From contig BFEA01000711.1 of NCBI GenBank assembly GCA_003427395.1, positions 164,831 to 228,830 on the forward strand: a DNA stretch of 64,000 bases, given 5' to 3'. This stretch comes from Chara braunii. Its lineage: Eukaryota > Streptophyta > Charophyceae > Charales > Characeae. Numbering within the stretch: position 1 is the first letter of the stretch; every line of letters starts with the position of its first letter. Below are positions 54,501 through 64,000 of the stretch, in pieces. The position numbers were made by a program, and so were the translations under genes. A model generated the notes under the pieces. It made no database searches. It saw only the letters and a list, made by a program, of their open reading frames with translations, and had not been told where the DNA came from.

Positions 54501-55832
54501 ATTCTGTTCGAGAACCCGCATATCAAGAACCGTAACGTTGAACCGTTCCTGGCAGATGGATCAACAGGGAGCTTTGGTCAGTCATGGGTCAAGCGAGGTA
54601 TCGTCCGTATCGAGGATCTGTGGTCCCTAACCCGAAGGGGTTGGAGACCCCTGTCGGAGGTCAAGGAAGTATTAAAGGGGCTGCAAAGAGCAGAGGAACG
54701 TTGGAGGCTGATTACCGATGCTATTCCACAGGATTTGATGGAGCTGCTTGGCCCAGATAAGCTGGACCCGCCAGACACCTGGTACGTATCGGAACAAGAA
54801 ACGGAGGGGAACGTGTTGTGGAAAGTAAACAAATTCTCCCAAGTGGGTTCCACATAGTAAAGAGATGGCATTGCTCAGGCCCATTCAACACCCTGTCATG
54901 GATAGAAGAGGAGATCATTATGCACTGGGACAATCCGACACAGGTCCAAGTGGTGGAATCAAGAGGCGAAAGACCGCGGCTTACCACAGTTGTGTGGGTT
55001 GGAAGGACCCCCATACGGCAGTTATGTATCGACCCGCTTGCTTGGGGGTGGACCAACAACAAGGAAGGAGAACCCCCCCTCAGAATAATGGACTACTCAG
55101 TTGCACAGGGCTACCAGCAGTCAGCAAGAATGCTCAGGGAGCCTGCACAAGTGGCTTCTTCTCGCTGGCAAGCAGTCTGGGGGGTAGAACTAAAAAATGC
55201 TAAACAAGAGTTTGAGAGACTATGGAAGGCGCTGACTCTCCTCCCCAACGACAAACAGGTCAGCATCCTCTGGCTTCTGTCCATGATGATGACCCCGTTG
55301 GCTGTCTGGCTCCTCAGCAAAGGCATGGAGGTGAATCTAGGTTGTACCAGATGCAGATGGTCTTTCGAGTCTACCCGCCACCTGTGGTGGGACTGTCCAG
55401 CATCCAAAAGGATCTGGAACTGGTGGACACACCATTGGAGGGAAGCTGACGAACAAGGAGTAACTTGGGATGAAAGGTGGGTGTTGATGGGGTTCCTCCC
55501 CCCGAAGGTAGTGAGTCACAGGGGTTGGGGATACATAGCACACGCAGTTACGGGTCTGTTTTGCGAGATCATCTGGTTGGACAGGAATGGCTCGCTTCCA
55601 GAAGAAGTTCATGTCGGATCAGAAAATTAAGTTCAGGATAAGAAAAGGCCTGAAGCATGCCATCATGGTGGACTGGAGGAGGAAGGCAAAGGCAGGAAAG
55701 AGGAGCTCAACTCAGCTGGGATGGTTTCGGAGCACTTGGGCCAAGGGCGAACACGTCGCAAAGGTGAAGCCCAGTGGGGAGTTGGTCCTATCTGAGTGGC
55801 TGTTGGAATCAGACAAGGAGAACAGAAAGTAG
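51548..55832 (+). pseudogene. LINE ORF2: AP endonuclease, reverse transcriptase, zf-RVT
   Basis: Endonuclease: VVTWNVRRLG, VLLQETKLNE, MTVYAPTD, ITGDWNVSFD, RRRLDYFLL and SDHKPV, all catalytic blocks present. RT: MAKGKSPRVDGLTVEFY, WQPISLLNVSYKILAKSLA, DQGAFVQGRSIFNN, LLLDLEKAYDKVGW (motif A, about 53400) and, in another frame, ALADDLFMV (motif C, about 53697). C-terminal: a long 331-aa frame (53862-54857), then 54818-55630 with CTRCRWSFESTRHLWWDC and KRIWNWW, and 55587-55832 with a basic tail. The enzyme nicks DNA and copies the LINE RNA in place. Breaks: TGG to TAG at about 51738, a frameshift near 53570, TGA near 53640, TAG near 53858, frame changes near 54840 and 55600. Otherwise near full length. 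Confidence 0.85.
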
Positions 55833-56371
55833 GAAGGGAAGTCAGGTGGGGGGAAGCCAACTGCCTTGAGAGACTAGAGTTAGCAGGATAGTCTCTCTGA
55901 GGTAGGAAGTGGCACGGAGTAATCAACCAGGACACTCGGTTGTTTAAGGCCACGGTGGGCCACTAGGTGAGTGCCAATAGGTCTGGTCCGCTTATGGACC
56001 TCTGGCCCATATTAGTCCCAGAAGTGGTGGAGCCTGTAGACAGGCGACACCGGCCCTAATCATCGAAGTATGATTCGTTAAACGCCCAGTCATGGTCCAC
56101 ATCCCAGCTGAGGTAACCTCAGTGGGTTGGTAGAGTTAAATTTCGGCTTATTTCACAATCAATTATTGTGGCCAGATTAGCTAGCGCCGATTTCCAGATT
56201 CTAGGTTGGAACTGCAGAAACATGGTGAAATCGAAGTAGATCAAGTAGTCAGTAACCCGGAAGTCAGATAGTCTGACCTCCACAGGCGAGAGCCTGTAAG
56301 CTAAGCTGGTTGATGCTGTCAGATACCCCGGGTAGAATTGTGAGGGTCTCGGCCTCTTCGTGCTACCTTTG
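55833..56371 (+). other. LINE 3' untranslated region (plus-strand LINE)
   Basis: Ends with CTGTAAGCTAAGCTGGTTGA, GTAGAATTGTGAGGGTCTCG and GCCTC just before the T tract. The same words occur in reverse complement at 56420-56500, defining the family's 3' end. No poly-A tail of its own is visible. Confidence 0.65.
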
Positions 56372-56394
56372 TTTTTTTTTTTTTTTTTTTTTTT
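56372..56394 (-). repeat. T23 tract: poly-A tail of the minus-strand LINE
   Basis: A run of 23 T on the plus strand lies exactly between the 3' ends of the two LINEs. Read on the minus strand it is poly-A following TTTGCTTT, as expected for a LINE tail. Confidence 0.75.
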
Positions 56395-57060
56395 AAAGCA
56401 AAGCATTTATACCAAATTTAAACAGTCGAGGCCGGGGACCTCACAATTCAACCCGGAGTTATCCTGGCAGCATCAGCCAGTTTAGCTTACAGTCTAGGAC
56501 TGCGGCCCTACCCTTCCTACAGGTTTCCAATTCTCTTACTTAGACTTTATAGCACTACCTTACCTTTCCCAAGCTTTTTTGTTCGTCTCAGATATCCAAC
56601 CAACTTCCTTCTAATTTTAACTGCCTATTACTTCATCAAAAACTGCCATTGTACGTCCACTGTTTCAGTCTTATCAACCCAAATGTAAGCCATTCTACAT
56701 CCCTGTTCCTACTGTACCTATGGTACCGAGGCCTACCCGGCCTCATACCAGCCTATCTCGGCTGGTTGGAACCTAGGTTCCTAGTAACAGTGGTACTCTG
56801 CCACCCTCCTCCCCTATGTGACCTCCCACGGTTGGCACCACGAACCGAGTGCCCTGGTTTGTACCTCTTTAACCTCCTAACTTCCCTCTTAGATCCATCT
56901 TGAGAGAACCAAGCCTCTCTCTTCATGAACTGCTGCCAGCTGATTATTTTTTGCCCATGTTCTCAGGAACCAGTACAGTTGTTCATTACTGCCCTCCCCT
57001 CCCCTTGCTTTCCTTCTCTAGTCCATCCGGATTGCCTGCTTCAGGCACCTCCTTATCAGT
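56395..57060 (-). other. LINE 3' untranslated region (minus-strand LINE)
   Basis: The minus strand has CTGTAAGCTAAACTGGCTGA, GTTGAATTGTGAGGTCCCCG and GCCTCGACTG, homologous to the 3' end of the plus-strand LINE. The decayed end of ORF2 lies upstream, so the coding boundary is approximate. Confidence 0.65.
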
Positions 57061-60000
57061 CTTTTGATCTTTGTGTCAGCCAGGGTTATATTATGGAATC
57101 TGGCCTTGTTTCGATCGGTCCAGATAATCTCACAGATTAGGCATTGCACTGCATGGGCTATATAGCCCTAGCCTTTTGTGCCTTGGACACCTTCAGGTAG
57201 AAAGTCGAGTAGAACCCAAGCTTCGTCCCACTTCACCCCCTTCCCCTGCATTTGCTCCCAGTGTAACTGCCACCACTTCCACACCCGTTTTGAGGCTGGA
57301 CCAACGCACACACCTGAGATCTGTTTCCATCCCTCTACTCACCAGCCACACCGCGGACGGGGTTACCATCAGTGACAACATCCACATGATACTCGTCTGT
57401 TTCCCGTTTGGTAGCAACTTAAGAATTTTCCAAACTTTCTCAAATTGGCTACCCGCCTTGGACAAGTCTTCCGACATCACCGCCTGCCATCTGTTCACTG
57501 CAATTTCTGCAGGCTTTCGCCTCCCATCGTTCTTTAATTCGTAATCTTGTTTAACTGTGAGCTCTCCCAACGTCCAACTTCTCCTGCTCTGCTCTTCTCC
57601 TTCCTTCCAGCTCCAGGCTTGAGGGTCGATGCAAAGTTCATTCACGGGGAGACCTCCCATCCCTGTGAGAGCTCTGACCGATCCCTGCTTTGTTTGCAGT
57701 TCCATGACCCTGATTTTTCTGACCGTGCCAGTTCATTATGATTGTCTCATCCACCTTCTACAGTTGTTTCGTGTGTGTGTTGCACCTCCATCTTTCCACT
57801 TTGTGGAACCCACTGGGGAGTGTTTCCACCACTTTCCATACCACACCTTCTTCCGGCTCCTCCGTAGCTGTGTACCAGGTACCTGGCGGATCCACCCCTC
57901 CTGGGCCTAGGATGGACTTCCATTCAGTCGGGATTGCGTCCACCAGTTTTTTCCTGTTCTCTTCTACCCGTCTAAGGTTACTCAGTTTCTCTCTGAGTTC
58001 CATTCCTGCTTTCCATGTCCCCGTTAAGGAGCACCAGAGATTTTCAATTCGAACTACACCCCGTTTCATCCACGCTTGACCAATGGTTGTTGTTGAGGCA
58101 TCTGCTAGGAATATTGAACCTTCTTCATTACGAATGCATTTGTTCTCGAACAGGTGTTGTAGCAGCACTTCCTCTTTTGTCTGTGGCTCTGCCTGTGTGT
58201 CCGGGGGCTGTTTTCTCCAGGCTCTCCTTATCGGGTCCCAAAATGGTGACTTCGGTTTTCTTTTCATGTATGAGTCCATGAAAAAACACGTCCACACATC
58301 TTCTGGCCTGCTTAATCCCCATTCCCTCATCAGGATCCGTTCCGCCATTGCTACCCAGTGCTCCTTGTGCGTTGTCGAGGCGATTTTGTATATCCATGCT
58401 CTTAATTGGGCCTGATTCCGCCTTGCTGGGTCCACCATTCCCAGGCCTCCCTGTTCTCTTGCAAAAGTCAGCGTTTCCCATGCGACTTTAATCAAGCACC
58501 CCTCCTCTTTCTTGGCCCGTGGTTTCCATAGGAAGCGTGCCACAAGGCGTTTGACTGAAGATATCACAGTTGGCGGTACCTCTCTTACTGTGGATACAAA
58601 CCACATAATGGAGAAGAGGGCTGAATTCGCCACCAGAGCCCTTCCTATTAACGACAAGTGTCATGTTGTGCCCCATATGTGCAGTCTAGCAGCGATTCTT
58701 TGCTGGAGCACCGCTCCCTGAATGGTTGACCGTACTTGTAAGCTGATGAGCATCCCCAGAAACCTCTCCTCCTCCCCCTCCTCTGCCCTGACCATTCCCC
58801 ACTCCACCTGGAGTTGAAAGTTTGTTGGAAGGAAATACGTTGACTTGTTCCAGTTAATGGAGGCCTCCGATAACTTAGAGTACTCTTGCAGTATTTCTTT
58901 AAATGCTGATAGGGCCGGAACAGTATTTTCGCAGATCATGAAGAGATCATCAGCAAGCGCCTTCACTCTGCATTCCAGACCGCTGGCTAATCTGAGGCCT
59001 CTTATCTGTGGGTGGCTTCGTACTCGGTTCAGTAGTACTTCCATTTACAATACAAATAGAAGTGGTGCCAGCGGGCAACCTTGACGCAGCGACCGCGTGA
59101 TCTGGAATGTCGATGAAATGTGTCCATTGATCATCACAGCTGATGTTGCCTCCGTGTACATCGCTTTCACCCACTTACAGATGTTCTCATCAAACCCCAT
59201 ATGTCTGAGAGAGGTAAGTACGAATGGTCATCCCACTTTCGTGGTCCAAAAGTAGCACCCCCATGTCCAAGTTCTCCTCTTGCACGATCTTCAGCGCCTC
59301 AATCGTCGTGATAATGTTATTGAAGATTGATCTCTCTTGCACAAACGCCCCCTGGTCTTCTTCCACCAGATCTGGTTGGTACCTCGCTAGCCTTCTTGCC
59401 AATGACTTCGCTAGTATCTTGTAGGACACGTTGAGTAGGGAGATTGGTTTCCAGTTCTTTATCACAGATTTGTCCCCGCTCTTGAATAAAACTGCAATTA
59501 CTCCGTGTGTCATCCTTTTCCCCAATTTCCCGCTTGTTAGGACTTCGTTGTATAGATCTACTAGTGCCTGGTCGAAACAGGACCAGTTCTTCTGGTAGAA
59601 TTTTACTGTTAACCTGTCCACGCCTGGTGATTTACCCTTTGCCATCAACCCGACTGTTTGAGTGACTTCTTCCAGTGTGAGAGGTCTCTCCATGTCCAGT
59701 CTCCCTGTATTAGAGATCTTGACTCTTGTGTAGTTCCATAAGTCTGATTCATCAGTCAAGTCCGAGTCTGCGGAGATTTGCGGTTGCCTTGAGGAGAGAA
59801 TGTCTTTGTAGTAGAGGTTCGCATACGCCAGCATCCCCTGCGCAGTGACCGCCCTTGGTTCTGCTTCTATGAATGGGTGTTGCAGTTCCGTCATTTGCTG
59901 TTGTGTCCTTCGAGGTAGCAGTCTCTGGAACGTCTCCTTGTTCATTTTATCATTTGTCTCAATCCCTTTCTCTCGCAGAACCTCCTCCCTCCATGCTTGG

Positions 60001-61081
60001 TCTTCCAACTGAACCTTATCCCACTCGGTCATTTTTCTCACTCTTTCTGCTGCCGAAAATCTTGTTGAGATCGGGTGTCCCTCCATCTTCTCCTCTGCTT
60101 CCTCTACCCTCCTTCTACATTCCGCCTCCCTTTGGTTTCTCATCTTGGCCAGGATCCTTGAACACACTTCTAGCACGCTGGATACTATCGCTGTTCCCCC
60201 ATCGTACCATTCTGCTGTTGATTCGAATAGGTTATTTGCTGCCTCCCATTTCTCCATGTGGATGGCCACCCATTCTAGCAGTCCTGCTTCCGCTAGGTTT
60301 CTGTTATTTAACCTGAAAAAAACTATCCCCCGTACACAGCCCCATCGCAGGTTTATCTCTGCGGTCACTGGCTTATGATCAGAGAGGGGGTGGCTCACTG
60401 GTGTGGCCTTCGTTACTCCCTCCAGCACTTGTTCACCCACTAAGAAGTAGTCAAGCTTGCGTCTTGTGACCAGGTTGCTTGCCTTCTTCATGTGTGAAAT
60501 CCATGTGTAACCTGCTGCTTCCGGCGTCAAGGAACGGAACGGATCTGCGAGGTTTAATTCTTCTGTTAATGCCAACAGCGCCCGCGTGTCCTCTCTATTT
60601 GCTATGGTCGAGGCGTGACCCAGGGCATTGTCAAGGGACAGGTTCCAATCGCCTGCAATAATGAGTTTATCAACTTTAAGAATGTGTGGGATCAGACTTT
60701 GGAAGAACCTCGCCCGCTCCTTGGAGTTTGTTGGGGCATACACCGTCATTACTGCCTACTCCACTTGTCCCTCCTCCAGCCTCACCCATGCCCACCTACC
60801 CCAGATGTCTGCCTCTGAGTCCAGAATCTTTACTGGGAGATCTTTGCGGATCGGTATCCCAACTCCCCCTCGAGTCCCCTGCACTGGTGCCCGTACTTGG
60901 GGCCCGTCCCACCACTTTCCTAATTCCTCCTGCTTTTCTTCTGACAATTTTGTCTCTTGTAGTAGTAGGACGTTTACCCTCTAGTCGTGCGCCCATGATT
61001 TTATCCTCCTCCGCTTTCCTCTGTCCATAGTGTCCCCCATACCCCTCACGTTCCAAGTAGCTACCTTCAACTTACTCATTT
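57060..61081 (-). pseudogene. LINE ORF2 of the minus-strand copy, RT and finger deleted in part
   Basis: Endonuclease in broken frames from about 61080: VATWNVRGMGD, LLLQETKLSE, then VMTVYAPTN, IAGDWNLSLD, RRKLDYFLV, LSDHKPV within the 519-aa frame 60749-59190. RT: MAKGKSPGVDRLTVKFY, WKPISLLNVSYKILAKSLA, DQGAFVQERSIFNN, LLLDHES, where the KAYDK part of motif A is missing through a deletion of about 14 bases that shifts the frame. Motif C ALADDLFMI is intact near 58950 (59044-58661). Then a 299-aa frame (58657-57758) and 57705-57193. The zf-RVT finger is also gone: CVRW is followed almost directly by SKRVWKWW in another frame, a deletion of roughly 40 bases. Stops such as TGG to TGA are frequent. 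Confidence 0.85.
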
Positions 61082-61720
61082 CGTTGATTGCCCTCGGCTT
61101 GCGTTTGGATGCGGGATGATGCCTCCACCTGGTCCTGTACTCTGTTTCCTTCTGCTACCTCCTCCTCCATCTTGTTACTGCTTCCTGTCCTACTCCTCGA
61201 ACTGCCTCTGGACGAGTTTGCTTCCGACTGTGTCCTCCACTCCTTCGTTAGCATTTTGGCTAAGAACTCTGAGCTCAGTTCCTCTCCTTTCGGTAGTTTC
61301 TCTTGCACTCTGAGCAACGTCCCTGCCGAGACTCCTGGTAAGATGGTCACACTGTCTAATTCATGCAAATTGCATTCTTGTATCCCGTCCGTTTTTAGCC
61401 ACTGAACACCTGCCTGTGCCAGTGTATCCACGATTTCAGGTGGAATTCGCGCGTCCAAAATGGGAAAGTACAGTTTGTGTACTCCCTGTTCATTCTGCAC
61501 AATGATACTTATCATCGTCGAGCTTGGCACAATCCGAGTTGGGACGTTATCTCCATAGAGCTCTCTTGTCTTTTGCATTATCAGCAGAGGAGTGGGGCAG
61601 CGGCCGACCTCCACTGAGGGGAGGTATGATCTACCTCCTATCGCCGTACACAGTACTTCGTTTCGCCACCTATATCTGCCTTGTTTGCAAGGTATCTGCT
61701 CTCATGTCCCTGGCCTGGCT
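61072..61720 (-). pseudogene. LINE ORF1 of the minus-strand copy, C-terminal part
   Basis: A 180-aa frame (61614-61072) with STMISIIVQNEQGVHKLYFP, LDARIPPEIVDTLAQAGVQW, TILPGVSAGTLL and a Ser/Arg/Glu-rich tail ending just at the ORF2 start. It corresponds to the block at 51140-51340 of the plus-strand LINE. A frameshift near 61720 separates it from the upstream part. Confidence 0.65.
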
Positions 61721-63754
61721 CTAATCCCGACTCCGGTCCTTTGTACCTCTTTGTAATCCATCTTCTTTTTCCCTTGAGCAGGCCGAACCCTCAATTGAGG
61801 CCGCACTGCTTTCGGACATCTTTGACTGGTGGTCGGAGGATTCTGCTTCCTCTTCACTGTCTAGCCTCACCCTTGATTGGGATGACACGACAGAATGTGA
61901 GAGCTCCTTCCGGGTCTGGTTCCGTTTCTCCAGGCCTTCCTCCTCTTCTATCCTCTCGCTCCAGCGCTTTGTCCTTCCTACCTCCTGGCTCCCTCTCCTT
62001 AGTGGTGACACCCGCCTTCCTCCGTATCTTCTTTGTTCACTTTGTTCGCTTTGCCAATATCCTGCCTCCCTCCAGGTGTTTCGCGGGTCCCTTGTTTCTG
62101 CTCCTGCGCCGCCTACTCTTCCCTGGTCCTGCACGAGACTTTCATTGGTGCCCGTGTCTTGCATATTCGCCCAACTTGTATTTCCTCTTGTGGAGCAAGC
62201 TCGCCTTTGGAGGAAACTTGGTTCCCACTCCGATCCGTTCACAAGTTCCCCCGAGTAGAGTGGCCTGGGATAGCTCAGTGGTGGAGGCTGCTGTCCATAA
62301 CCGCCTGTAGCAGTATGCTTGTTTCCTCCATAGGTCATCACTTCGCCTTGCATGAATGGAATACCTTGGTAGTTCCGCTGGTCCATCTGCTGAATTCTCA
62401 CAAGTTCTTGGTAGGCTTGGTAGTCCGCTGACATGCCCGTCCCTAGTGCCCCTAGCCTGTGAGCATCCAGGAATACTTCGCCTGGTCTATGCGGTTCCTG
62501 CCTCCATGGTCGACAGTCTGACCATAGGTGGGACATTGAGGGTCCTCCCCTTGTGTCTCCTCTGTACGGTCCTTGAGCTTGTTCCATCCGGTATCTTTGA
62601 GATCCGCTAGGGATTCCTTGCGCGTGCGCTGCTACTGTTTGATTGACATCCGCTCTGCCTTCCGGGATTCCCATGTTGTTTGCCCTGGTTTGTATGCCTT
62701 GCATCTGTGAAGCCCTCTGGTTTGACCCCCCTGCAGGGCGGACTGCGCGTTGACCACTTATCGGGCCTCCGCCTTTTTCCACTTCGTTTGCCAACCTCCC
62801 TTGTTCTTCTTGATGTTGCCGAAAACGCTCTTTGTGTCCACCTTGGCGTTCGCCCCGAATCCTCCCTCGTTGGATCGTCTCCCTCTTGCGCGGGCATCAG
62901 TCTTCCGTGTGGTAATACCACCTGCAGATCCTACACCAATCAGTGTACGGTGTGGCAATATCCACCTTCCACCTTTCCCCCCTTGCGGATTCAATTTCCA
63001 TGTGGTCTTCTACTGTGAAACGAGCTTCCGGTGGCATATCAAATTTAACGTTCATTAGTTTTGGTCTGGTTCTGTTGAATTTTGGCGGATGCGTGTTTAG
63101 CACTTTACCGAACATTGCTTCCACCGCATCTTTCAAGTACAAATACGCGTCCAGCTGCACCCGAAGCGCCATCACCCAGAAGTTTGATTCCGCTTCATGC
63201 ATTTTAAGCTCCTTCAACTCTTGACGAGTCATCCATGGCCTAAAGGCCACCTGGAATTCTTCTTCCCCCAGCTTGATCTTCGCCACCCTTTCCCTTAGTA
63301 GCCATTGTGTCACTTCCCTTGCGTTTGCGACGTATGATGCCACGTTTGCGCCTTCGAAAACTATCCTACCTCGTTTTACATTCGGGTTGAATAATCTCCG
63401 CGTCATCCAGCCGTCCTCAAAAGCTCGAATAAGATCCTCTTTTACTGCTCTTGTGAGCGATTTTGCTCCTTCCTGAAAAATAAAAATTGTCGTCCTTTCC
63501 TTAACCCATTGTTCCTTGATTGCATCAACTTCTCCATTTACCACGAAGCGCCTTCCTCCTTCATCTTCCACTACTTCTCCCAAATTCCCCCCTTCTGGAC
63601 ACACCCCCTCATCGTAGCACTTCCCTATAACTTCTCTTAGTTGCACGTCTCTTCTTCCTTCTCTCCCATTGTTGGATCCTTCTCGAACTTCCCTATGCGG
63701 CAGGATGTACGGTTGTTGTTGTGTTGACCTTCCTGCATCCGCTCGACCCTCCAT
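61721..63754 (-). pseudogene. LINE ORF1 of the minus-strand copy, N-terminal part
   Basis: The 285-aa frame 63754-62897 holds the conserved N-terminal domain (KCYDEGVCPEGGNLG, VKEDLIRAFEDGWMTRRLF, VASYVANAREVTQWL, RPKLMNVKFDMPP) and the first half of the knuckle, CRICRWYYHTED. A TGA follows exactly before the last Cys, after which the same frame goes on for another 357 codons (from about 62894 to 61721): CPRKR, then Gln/Gly/Ser-rich sequence ending KDGLQRGTKDRSRD. Without that single stop the frame would be over 640 codons. It has no relation to neighbouring host genes. Confidence 0.8.
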
Positions 63755-64000
63755 GATTACTTTGAACGCTGACCACTCATCGAAGTCCAGCTATGCCCTA
63801 CCCTATCGAACGCCTTGGGACTACCCCTGTGGGCTGACGCTACATGAGGTCACCCCCCACCCCGACACGGGGCGTACGTCGTCCACTCCGTGCTTCGTCA
63901 CGATGGCGAAGTTGATGGTAGGGCAGCGTCGCGTGTTTTCACATGCGGCGGCGGCGGATCCGGAGCGCTAACGCTACTCGCCCGGTACCGTCACTCCCGA
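63755..64000 (-). other. Probable 5' untranslated region of the minus-strand LINE
   Basis: GC-rich, no conserved frame. It lies upstream of the ORF1 ATG. The true 5' end of the element may be beyond the window. Confidence 0.4.

Noticed and set aside
59873-60316. 147-aa plus-strand frame
   Set aside because: Antisense of the LINE ORF2 endonuclease-RT linker.
61681-62310. 209-aa plus-strand frame
   Set aside because: Antisense of the LINE ORF1, which has a clear homologue on the other LINE.

Overview
This window looks like repeat-dominated nuclear DNA of a land plant. I see no intact host protein gene. The plant call rests on three things: a Ty3/Gypsy primer-binding site complementary to the 3' end of plant-type tRNA-Asp, LINE ORF2 proteins ending in the zf-RVT-type CCHC region common in plant LINEs, and a U6 snRNA-derived segment whose 3' half reads like plant U6. 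A large-genome, possibly non-flowering lineage is a guess only. A few N bases (13622-13657, 32894) show it is a draft assembly.

Layout. (1) 1-22.1 kb: two related Ty3/Gypsy-like elements in head-to-head (inverted) arrangement. Element A runs leftward on the minus strand: LTR-like region about 13.9-7.8 kb, primer-binding site at 7769-7786, tandem copies of a roughly 150-220 aa module, Gag with a CCHC knuckle, an aspartic protease, then a second Gag-like frame. Element B runs rightward on the plus strand (about 16.0-22.1 kb). It repeats the same order of modules, LTR tail and primer-binding site, and is cut off at about 22.1 kb. (2) 22.1-31.9 kb: element C on the minus strand, a third Gypsy-like element with its own three tandem modules, Gag, protease and the start of reverse transcriptase, truncated where it meets element B. 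(3) 32-39.1 kb: an AG microsatellite, a 35-bp repeat, a 92-bp satellite (about 51 copies, with higher-order structure of about 1.2 kb), a short transition repeat, a 91-bp satellite (about 18 copies) and a GAA microsatellite. (4) 39.1-45.3 kb: non-coding DNA unusually dense in perfect short inverted repeats, containing a 1.23-kb tandem duplication, a tRNA-like/U6-like segment and a 44/133-bp minisatellite. (5) 45.3-47.0 kb: a 5'-truncated LINE. (6) 47.0-48.9 kb: gene-poor DNA with an array of inverted TGTCGAA motifs. (7) 48.9-64.0 kb: two nearly full-length but decayed LINEs of one family placed tail to tail around a T23 tract at 56372-56394.

How the parts work together. In the Gypsy elements, Gag, protease and reverse transcriptase would have formed virus-like particles and copied the RNA from a tRNA-Asp primer; the role of the tandem 5' modules is unknown. 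In the LINEs, ORF1 is the RNA-binding partner and ORF2 supplies endonuclease and reverse transcriptase. All copies carry frameshifts and stops, and many stops look like TGG to TGA/TAG or CGA to TGA changes, as expected from cytosine deamination in methylated, silenced repeats. The most notable observations are the tandemly multiplied 5' module family (including copies upstream of the primer-binding site), the stop codon shared by elements A and B, the hairpin-dense 39.6-44.7 kb region, the tRNA-like/U6-like composite and the two satellites with a common core. All homology statements come from reading translations by eye; none was confirmed by a search.
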